From: WFZT01 sp964398355
GTDB lineage: Bacteria; Hydrothermota; Hydrothermia; B15-G9; WFZT01
Assembly (NCBI GenBank): GCA_964398355.1
Contig: CAYNMM010000021.1
Coordinates: 1 to 11,782, forward strand
DNA: 11,782 bases
Direction of reading: 5' to 3'
Below, piece by piece: positions 1-4,889 of the stretch (position 1 is the first letter of the stretch; each line of letters starts with the position of its first letter). The position numbers and the translations under genes were made by a program. Under the pieces are notes generated by a model. It saw only the letters and a list, made by a program, of their open reading frames with translations. It ran no database searches and had not been told where the DNA came from.

Positions 1-1244
1 TTTTTCTGAATATCTTTGATGTCTGGCTCAACATCAATTATTTGATTCTTAAATCTGGATTCAAAATCCTGGATTTCACCCATGTGCATTTTTTTTACAA
101 TTTCCGGGTCTTTTAAAAGGTTGCCCGTCAGGAGAATCACAACTCTATTGTCTCTTGAAATAATTCCCTTTTTAACGAGCTTTCGTAGTCCGGCAAGACT
201 TGCAGCCGAAGCGGGCTCACAGCCGATTCCAGCAGAGTCGAGGTCTGCCTTTGCATCAAGAATTTCAAAATCTGTGACAGTTTCAACTACTCCTTTTGTA
301 AAGACTATGCTGTCCCGTGCCTTTTCAAAGTTCACTGGATTTCCTATACGAATTGCAGTTGCAATAGTTTCAGCCTTTACTGGTTCATAATTTCTAAAAT
401 TAGAGATGTAACTTTTGTAAAAGGGAGCTGCTCCATCGGCTTGAATGGTTGCAAGGTGTGGGATCCTTTTGATTATTCCAGATTCAGACAATTCCTTCAG
501 GGCCTTTCCAAAGGCAGATGTGTTACCAAGATTTCCGCCTGGTAGAATTATCCAATCAGGAGGATCCCACTCGAGTTGAGATAAAATATCAATGACAATC
601 GTTTTTTGCCCCTCAAGTCTGATGGGATTCATAGAATTCAAAAGGTATATTCCCATTTTTTTTGAGATTTCAATGACGATTCTCATGGCATCGTCAAAAT
701 CGCCATGGACCTGAAATATTGTGGCTCCGTAGGCGAGTGCCTGCGCCAGTTTGCCCGTTGCAACTTTTCCACGCGGTAAGAACACAACAGCCTTGAGGCC
801 TGCTCTTGCCGCGTAGGCTGCCATTGAGGCGGACGTGTTCCCGGTTGAAGCACATGCGACAGCTTTGAATCCAAGTTCACGGGCAAAAGATATCCCAACC
901 GTCATCCCCCTATCCTTGAATGATCCTGTTGGGTTTTCCCCCTCATGTTTTGCAAAAATCTGATTTACATCTGCAAGCTGACGTGGTAAATTGTATAAAT
1001 TTGTTTTCCCTTCAGGATACGTTATGGGATTTTCGAAATCGAAGACAAATTCTCTATATCTCCAGACCCCGCTCTGGTCAATAGCCTTTTTACTTTTAAG
1101 TCTGGAGTCCCATATATCGCGTATCTCTTGACCTGGAAGACCCTCAATTTTTACTTCAAGGAGTCCTCCACAGTCACAGGTGTATCGAATCTCGTCAATA
1201 GAGTATTCCTTTCCACATCTAATGCACTTCAGGGTTCTTTTCAT
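1..1244 (-). CDS. thrC: Threonine synthase, 3' end cut by window edge
   Basis: PLP enzyme that converts O-phospho-L-homoserine to L-threonine and phosphate in the cytoplasm, the last step of threonine synthesis. Reading the minus strand from ATG at 1244-1242 gives 414 codons with no stop before the window edge; as family members are usually about 400-420 residues, only a few codons should be missing. The N-terminus has a small zinc-ribbon-like part (CxxC at residues 7-10, CxC at 23-25), seen in the archaeal-type ThrC branch. The PLP lysine is K110 in NPTGSFKDRG (104-113). It is followed by GNTSASMAAYAARAG and, later, the phosphate-cradling loop PGGNLGNTSAFGKAL. The start is supported by AAGGAGA at 1251-1257 and a good promoter upstream. 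The gene is divergent from the arginine operon. Cysteate synthase or another fold-type II enzyme is less likely given these motifs. Confidence 0.95.
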   Translation of the reverse strand, partial: MKRTLKCIRCGKEYSIDEIRYTCDCGGLLEVKIEGLPGQEIRDIWDSRLKSKKAIDQSGVWRYREFVFDFENPITYPEGKTNLYNLPRQLADVNQIFAKHEGENPTGSFKDRGMTVGISFARELGFKAVACASTGNTSASMAAYAARAGLKAVVFLPRGKVATGKLAQALAYGATIFQVHGDFDDAMRIVIEISKKMGIYLLNSMNPIRLEGQKTIVIDILSQLEWDPPDWIILPGGNLGNTSAFGKALKELSESGIIKRIPHLATIQADGAAPFYKSYISNFRNYEPVKAETIATAIRIGNPVNFEKARDSIVFTKGVVETVTDFEILDAKADLDSAGIGCEPASAASLAGLRKLVKKGIISRDNRVVILLTGNLLKDPEIVKKMHMGEIQDFESRFKNQIIDVEPDIKDIQK

Positions 1245-1281
1245 GGGATTTCTCCTTCGGTGGGTGTAAAAAAGCATGAAA

Positions 1282-1310
1282 ATTATAAAAGCTTAGTTGC
1301 TCCATGTAAA
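1282..1310 (-). promoter_or_regulatory. thrC promoter, TTTACA-N17-TATAAT
   Basis: On the minus strand the -35 TTTACA (1305-1310, 5/6 consensus) and -10 TATAAT (1282-1287, 6/6) are separated by exactly 17 bases. This predicts a start near 1275 and a leader of about 30 nt before the thrC ATG. No attenuator-like structure is visible in that short leader. Confidence 0.8.
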
Positions 1311-1445
1311 TGAACTTTTTAAGGTAATTAAGGAAAACATTTTGGGGTAAGAGATTTTTCAAAACCTCACATAGATTAGTACTGTGGAGAAATAGAAATT
1401 ACATTACGGAGCGTCTAATAGAAAGTAACTGGTTTTTTTCTGTAA

Positions 1446-1475
1446 AGTGGTAAAAATTTTCAGTACCCTACCACT
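1446..1475. repeat. Inverted repeat AGTGGTA/TACCACT upstream of the arg -35 box
   Basis: AGTGGTA (1446-1452) and TACCACT (1469-1475) are perfect 7-base arms separated by 16 bases. The right arm ends 4 bases before the TTGACA box at 1480. The position and two-fold symmetry would suit a DNA-binding regulator, but no family is identifiable from the sequence. Confidence 0.35.
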
Positions 1476-1479
1476 CCAC

Positions 1480-1508
1480 TTGACACAACACGGGTTGGTT
1501 TGTATAAT
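1480..1508 (+). promoter_or_regulatory. arg operon promoter, perfect sigma-70 consensus
   Basis: TTGACA (1480-1485) and TATAAT (1503-1508) match the consensus at all 12 positions with an ideal 17-base spacer. Transcription should start near 1514-1515, leaving a leader of about 190 nt before argC. A promoter this strong on a biosynthetic operon implies control after initiation or by a repressor; candidates for both lie directly downstream. Confidence 0.9.
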
Positions 1509-1520
1509 TATGCAACAAAG

Positions 1521-1613
1521 ATGAAAAAATATGAGAATTTAAATTTTCATACCTTGAAGAAGCTGCTAACCAGCAGCGGAATCTTTAGATTTCCCTATAG
1601 AAGACCTTTCTGA
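1521..1613 (+). CDS. Putative 30-aa arginine-rich leader peptide of the arg operon
   Basis: ATG at 1521 opens 30 codons ending with TGA at 1611-1613. The last nine residues are FRFPYRRPF, with Arg at residues 23, 27 and 28, all encoded by AGA. The ORF lies inside the transcribed leader of an arginine biosynthesis operon and stops one base before a stable hairpin. This is the layout of amino-acid-sensing leader peptides, in which ribosomes stall at codons for the end product. Weaknesses: there is no Shine-Dalgarno, and with the predicted start near 1514-1515 the mRNA would have only 6-7 nt before the ATG, so initiation would be almost leaderless. A chance ORF cannot be excluded. Confidence 0.5.
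   Translation: MKKYENLNFHTLKKLLTSSGIFRFPYRRPF
1530..1551. promoter_or_regulatory. AT-rich 22-bp palindrome, ARG-box-like operator candidate
   Basis: Positions 1530-1551 form a 22-bp palindrome with a single mismatched pair (G1535/T1546); the core is TATGA...AAATTTTCATA around the centre at 1540/1541. It lies about 15-36 bases downstream of the predicted transcription start. ArgR/AhrC operators are AT-rich imperfect palindromes built on TGAAT-like half-sites, and this resembles one in composition and place but not in exact spacing. The site also lies inside the leader ORF. Confidence 0.35.
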
Positions 1614-1648
1614 GACCAGGGTGTAGTAGAAAATCACCCTGGTAAAGG
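1605..1648 (+). promoter_or_regulatory. arg leader hairpin masking a Shine-Dalgarno
   Basis: ACCAGGGTG (1615-1623) pairs perfectly with CACCCTGGT (1635-1643) around an 11-nt loop. An outer helix CCTTT (1605-1609) with AAAGG (1644-1648) stacks below it across a 5-nt bulge (1610-1614). The 5' outer arm lies in the last codons of the Arg-rich leader ORF. The 3' outer arm is the core of AAAGGAG (1644-1650), the Shine-Dalgarno of the next small ORF. No U-run follows, so it is not a typical intrinsic terminator. A ribosome stalled on the AGA AGA codons at 1599-1604 would cover the CCTTT arm and leave the Shine-Dalgarno free. Confidence 0.6.
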
Positions 1649-1658
1649 AGTAGATGAA

Positions 1659-1712
1659 ATGGACGAGTATATTTTTGCAAAAATTTTCAAATCGGAGGCG
1701 AAAGGATGGTGA
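1659..1712 (+). CDS. Putative 17-aa small ORF coupled to argC
   Basis: The ORF reads MDEYIFAKIFKSEAKGW-stop. It has a good Shine-Dalgarno, AAAGGAG at 1644-1650, 8 bases before its ATG. Its stop TGA (1710-1712) lies just inside argC, so the two reading frames overlap by 7 bases around ATGGTGA. This geometry favours translational coupling: ribosomes ending here would reinitiate on argC, or keep open the argC site GGAGG at 1694-1698. The peptide has no Arg codons. An alternative ATG at 1654 is only 3 bases from the Shine-Dalgarno and in another frame. Whether the peptide has any role beyond coupling cannot be seen. Confidence 0.45.
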   Translation: MDEYIFAKIFKSEAKGW

Positions 1713-2701
1713 AAGTCGGAATCGTAGGTGCTTCAGGTTACACCGGCTACGAACTCCTCAGATTGCTTGACCACCATTACTCTGTTGAAGTAGCTTTTGC
1801 AACCTCAAATGAGTACAAATGGATGCCCATTGATTCAGTTTATCCAACTCTCAGTAATTATAGGCAGCCTTTCCTGTCGCATGAAGAGGCTTTGAGCCAG
1901 AATTCCGTGGATCTCGTTTTCCTCGCTCTTCCCCATGGTAAATCTGCTCCTTTCGTGGAAAAATTCTACAAAAAGGGCACAAGGGTAATTGACCTTGCTG
2001 GTGATTCGAGATTTAGCAATCCCGCATCCTTTGAAAAATGGTATAATATTCCTCATCCTGCCCCGTCCTATCTTCCAGAAATCGTCTATGGAATTCCTGA
2101 AATTTTCAGAGAAAAAATAAAAGATGCTGAAATAGTAGGAAATCCAGGATGTTATCCTACGAGTGTGATAATTCCGCTCTATCCAGTTAAAGATGCTATT
2201 GGAGATCATATAATAGTTGATGCCAAATCTGGCGTATCTGGTGCAGGGAAATCCTGTACATCGAAGACGCATTTTGTGTCTGTCAATGAGAATTTCTTTG
2301 AATATTCTGTTGGACATTCCCACAGGCATGTGGGGGAGATGGAGGATATTCTTGGTAAACATGTGACATTTTCTGCAGGGTTACTTCCTGTTTCCCGTGG
2401 CATTCTTTCAACAATTTATGTGAAAAAGATCAAACCTGTCAGTATTTATGAAGAGTTAAGGAGTTTTTATGAAGATGCCCCATTTGTAAAAATTTTTAAA
2501 GAAGCGACAATTTCTCTGAAATCTGTTGCTTATTCAAACAATATTTATATCTCAATTTTTGAAGACGGAAAGGAAGGAATTATTATCTCTGCAATAGACA
2601 ATTTAATCAAAGGAGCTGCCGGTCAGGCAATTCAAAACATGAACATAATGTTTGGTATAAATGAAACCAAGGGGCTTCCCTCAGGAGGTATTGAATTATG
2701 A
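1706..2701 (+). CDS. argC: N-acetyl-gamma-glutamyl-phosphate reductase
   Basis: Catalyses the NADPH-dependent reduction of N-acetylglutamyl phosphate to the semialdehyde, the third step of arginine synthesis, in the cytoplasm. The 331 residues fit the family (about 310-350). Visible features are the Rossmann motif GASGYTG (8-14), catalytic Cys149 in GNPGCYPTS, the SGVSGAGK loop (175-182) and the HSHRHVGE segment (204-211) carrying the active-site histidine. The start is supported by GGAGG at 1694-1698 with 7-base spacing. It is the first gene of argCBG and its stop overlaps the argB start (ATGA, 4 bases). The long leader upstream probably controls the whole operon. A LysW-dependent LysY role is less likely because argG completes an arginine-specific set. 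Confidence 0.96.
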   Translation: MVKVGIVGASGYTGYELLRLLDHHYSVEVAFATSNEYKWMPIDSVYPTLSNYRQPFLSHEEALSQNSVDLVFLALPHGKSAPFVEKFYKKGTRVIDLAGDSRFSNPASFEKWYNIPHPAPSYLPEIVYGIPEIFREKIKDAEIVGNPGCYPTSVIIPLYPVKDAIGDHIIVDAKSGVSGAGKSCTSKTHFVSVNENFFEYSVGHSHRHVGEMEDILGKHVTFSAGLLPVSRGILSTIYVKKIKPVSIYEELRSFYEDAPFVKIFKEATISLKSVAYSNNIYISIFEDGKEGIIISAIDNLIKGAAGQAIQNMNIMFGINETKGLPSGGIEL

Positions 2702-3483
2702 AAATTCTTGTAAAGGTATCAGGAAAAATGACCAAAAGGGTTAATTTCCTCCCCATTGCGGAGGAAATTGCAGATCTTGTTAATGAAGGGCATCAGGTGA
2801 TAATTGTCCACGGTGGTGGTAACGAGATAACTGAAATGCTCGACAAGCTCGGTGTTGAAACCAAATTCGTTAATGGCCTCCGTGTGACCACAAAGGAAGT
2901 ACTCAACGTTGTGGAAATGGTTCTCTGTGGTAGAGTCAATAAGAGACTTGTAAGTGTGATGCAGGAAGCTGGTATCCCATCGATTGGAATTTCCGGTAAA
3001 GATGGGAATTTCATTGAGGCTGAAATGTACAACCCGGAGCTGGGCTTTGTCGGTAAGATAAAAAGAGTGAATACAACCATTCTTGAGAATATTTTGAATG
3101 CCGGTTATGTTCCAGTCATAGCCCCTGTTGGAACAGATTTAAGTGGAAATTCGCTGAATATCAATGCTGATACAGTAGCCTCATACGTTGCTGGGGCTAT
3201 GGGAGTTGACCATCTCTTTCTAATCACCGATGTTCCCGGCATCATTAATGAAAAAGGCGAGGTGATAGATACCATTACTCTTGATGAAATTGAAAAAATT
3301 TCTCAAGCAGAGTTTATCAAGGGAGGGATGATCCCAAAATTAAAAGCGGCAAAAGATTCTCTTCTGATGGGCACAGAGTTTGTTCACATTATAAACTGGA
3401 CCGGTAAAGGGTCCATTAAAAAACAGATTATTCACATGGAAAATGGAACAACATTAAGGAGGAGTTATTCATGGGTAATGTAG
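2698..3483 (+). CDS. argB: Acetylglutamate kinase
   Basis: Phosphorylates N-acetyl-L-glutamate with ATP, making the substrate that ArgC reduces. The length of 261 residues matches the short ArgB type. Visible motifs are K6 in the N-terminal KVSG strand, VHGGG (37-41), NGLRVTT (59-65), GISGKDG (97-103), NINADT (154-159), ITDVPG (176-181) and K214 in GGMIPK, as expected of the amino-acid kinase fold. The N-terminal motif is KxSG where most members have KxGG. Translation starts in the ATGA overlap with argC, with AGGAGG at 2683-2688. The last residues (RRSYSWVM) run past the usual GT end because this stretch also encodes the argG Shine-Dalgarno and start, giving a 13-base overlap. The GLRVT motif favours ArgB over LysZ. 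Confidence 0.93.
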   Translation: MKILVKVSGKMTKRVNFLPIAEEIADLVNEGHQVIIVHGGGNEITEMLDKLGVETKFVNGLRVTTKEVLNVVEMVLCGRVNKRLVSVMQEAGIPSIGISGKDGNFIEAEMYNPELGFVGKIKRVNTTILENILNAGYVPVIAPVGTDLSGNSLNINADTVASYVAGAMGVDHLFLITDVPGIINEKGEVIDTITLDEIEKISQAEFIKGGMIPKLKAAKDSLLMGTEFVHIINWTGKGSIKKQIIHMENGTTLRRSYSWVM

Positions 3484-4649
3484 TGCTTGCATATTCAGGT
3501 GGACTCGACACTTCCACCGCTATCAAATGGATTGAAGAGAAGTACGGACTTGGAGTTATAGCTGTGACCATAGACGTCGGACAAGGTGAAGATCTTGAAG
3601 CGATCAGAGAAAAAGCGTTGAAGATCGGTGCGAAAAAAGTGTTTGTATTTGATAAGAAAGAGGAGTTTGTTAGAGACTATGTTCTGCCTGCTTTGAAGGC
3701 GAATGCCCTTTATGAAGGAGTTTATCCACTTATAAGCTCATTATCGAGACCATTGATCGCGAAAACTATAGTAGATGTTGCTAAGAAGGAAGGGGCAGTT
3801 GCAGTTGCACATGGGTGTACAGGAAAGGGGAATGACCAGGTAAGATTCGATGTGTCCTTCAACATACTTGCACCTGAGCTAAAGGTTATTGCACCGATCC
3901 GTGAGTGGGGGTTTTCGAGAGATGAACTTATAGATTACGCAAAAGAGAAAGGTGTACCTGTCCCTGTGACCAAGAAGAGTCCTTATTCGATAGATTTCAA
4001 TGTATGGGGAAGGTCTATTGAAGCTGGAGTGCTTGAGGACCCCTATATTGAACCTCCTGAGGATGCCTTTGTTATGACAGTCTCTCCCGAAAAAGCACCG
4101 GATAAACCCAGCTATGTAGAAATTGAGTTTGAGAAAGGTGTCCCGGTTGCTGTAAATGGTGAAAAGAAATCGTTGCTTGAAATCATTGAATTTATGAATA
4201 AGGTGGGGGGTGAGAATGGATTTGGTAGGATTGATCATATTGAAAGCAGACTCGTGGGGATAAAATCCAGAGAGGTATACGAGGCGCCTGGGGCATTGAG
4301 TCTTATCGAGGCTCATAGGGCTCTTGAAGCTATGGTACTTCCTAAAGATCTCATCTTTTTGAAGCAGAATCTTTCAAATTATTTCGCAAGATTGATCTAC
4401 TTTGGACAATGGTTTTCACCAATGAGAGAGGCCATCGAAGCCTTTATGGAAAAAACTCAGGAGCATGTGACAGGAACGGTGAGATTGAAGTTTTATAAGG
4501 GGAGCATGCAAGTGGTGGGTAGAAAATCACCCAGATCGATTTATAAGGAGGAGCTTGCAACTTATAGTGAGGGGGATAAGTTTGATCATAAAGCATCGGA
4601 AGGATTTATTAAGATTTACGGACTTGACCTTGTGCTTTACGGAAGTTAA
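3471..4649 (+). CDS. argG: Argininosuccinate synthase
   Basis: Joins citrulline and aspartate using ATP to form argininosuccinate, the penultimate step of arginine synthesis. The 392 residues are near the family norm (395-410). The N-terminal ATP-pyrophosphatase loop AYSGGLDTS lies at 7-15 and the HGCTGKGNDQVRF motif at 114-126. The C-terminal part keeps typical segments such as GRIDHIESRLVGIKSREVYEAP. The start is fixed by AAGGAGGAG at 3456-3464 and lies inside the 3' end of argB, so the two are translationally coupled. It is the last gene of the unit: argH does not follow, and argJ/argA, argD and argF must lie elsewhere. The operon is followed by a GC-rich hairpin. Confidence 0.97.
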   Translation: MGNVVLAYSGGLDTSTAIKWIEEKYGLGVIAVTIDVGQGEDLEAIREKALKIGAKKVFVFDKKEEFVRDYVLPALKANALYEGVYPLISSLSRPLIAKTIVDVAKKEGAVAVAHGCTGKGNDQVRFDVSFNILAPELKVIAPIREWGFSRDELIDYAKEKGVPVPVTKKSPYSIDFNVWGRSIEAGVLEDPYIEPPEDAFVMTVSPEKAPDKPSYVEIEFEKGVPVAVNGEKKSLLEIIEFMNKVGGENGFGRIDHIESRLVGIKSREVYEAPGALSLIEAHRALEAMVLPKDLIFLKQNLSNYFARLIYFGQWFSPMREAIEAFMEKTQEHVTGTVRLKFYKGSMQVVGRKSPRSIYKEELATYSEGDKFDHKASEGFIKIYGLDLVLYGS

Positions 4650-4678
4650 GCACTGCCTCCTTTCAAGGTTAAATAAAT

Positions 4679-4713
4679 GTGAGGGGCGGGCGCCTTTGGC
4701 GCCCGCCCCTCAT
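4679..4713. repeat. Very GC-rich perfect hairpin after argG
   Basis: GAGGGGCGGGCGCC (4681-4694) and its exact reverse complement (4698-4711) form a 14-bp stem with a TTT loop, extended by T4680-A4712 and a G-U pair. It lies 30 bases after the argG stop in an otherwise AT-rich gap. It could end transcription of argCBG, but the run after it (ATAATAGACTTTT) is a poor U-tract. Its extreme composition compared with the surroundings also fits a REP-like interspersed palindrome. Confidence 0.75.
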
Positions 4714-4841
4714 AATAGACTTTTGTAATCCATTCATAAAAATTTTTGTAAGGAACAATCTTTTAGAACATATTAACATTATGGTCCTCCTTAAAATTTA
4801 CAACATTGAGCAGTTGTTTCTGAGAACTGATTCCTTATTTG

Positions 4842-4862
4842 GAAATTCTACATTAGAATTTC
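4842..4862. repeat. Inverted repeat GAAATTCT-N5-AGAATTTC before the Asp-box gene
   Basis: Two perfect 8-base arms (4842-4849, 4855-4862) are separated by ACATT, 27 bases before the ATG of the downstream gene. It could be an operator or a small hairpin in the mRNA leader. A TAGAAT hexamer (4854-4859) inside it resembles a -10 box, but no matching -35 box is visible. Confidence 0.4.
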
Positions 4863-4889
4863 ACTTTTAAACAAGTTCAGGAGGTGAAG

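Larger units (their letters stand above)
1245..1705. other. Divergent thrC/argC regulatory intergenic region
   Basis: These 461 bases contain no ordinary-length gene. They hold the thrC promoter on the minus strand, a stretch of about 135 bases (1311-1445) in which I see nothing specific, an inverted repeat just upstream of the arg promoter, the perfect-consensus arg promoter, and the arg leader with two small ORFs and several inverted repeats. The promoters point away from each other, so the two units are transcribed separately. Confidence 0.8.

Noticed and set aside
82..390. Plus-strand ORF of 102 codons at the left end
   Set aside because: It is antisense to thrC, which reads continuously with clear PLP-enzyme motifs; the ORF has no Shine-Dalgarno and an unremarkable product.
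1510..1524. Four-codon ORF MQQR-stop with an AGA codon at the arg promoter
   Set aside because: Its ATG lies only two bases after the -10 box and upstream of the expected transcript start, so it would not be transcribed.
1605..1648. T-box or other known riboswitch in the arg leader
   Set aside because: The AGGGTG and ACC elements recall T-box pieces, but the conserved TGGNACCGCG antiterminator sequence and a specifier stem are absent, and no U-run follows the hairpin.
2698..3483. argB as LysZ and argC as LysY of the LysW-dependent lysine pathway
   Set aside because: The kinase has the ArgB-type NGLRVTT motif and ISGKDG, no lysW-like gene is adjacent, and the operon continues with argG, which is specific to arginine.
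4681..4725. Calling the GC-rich hairpin a definite intrinsic terminator
   Set aside because: The stem is ideal, but the following bases (ATAATAGACTTTT) are not a proper U-tract, so the entry is left as a hairpin or repeat with two possible roles.
4679..4870. 63-codon plus-strand ORF after argG
   Set aside because: Its first codons are simply the GC-rich hairpin, the start has no Shine-Dalgarno, and the sequence shows no protein-like pattern.
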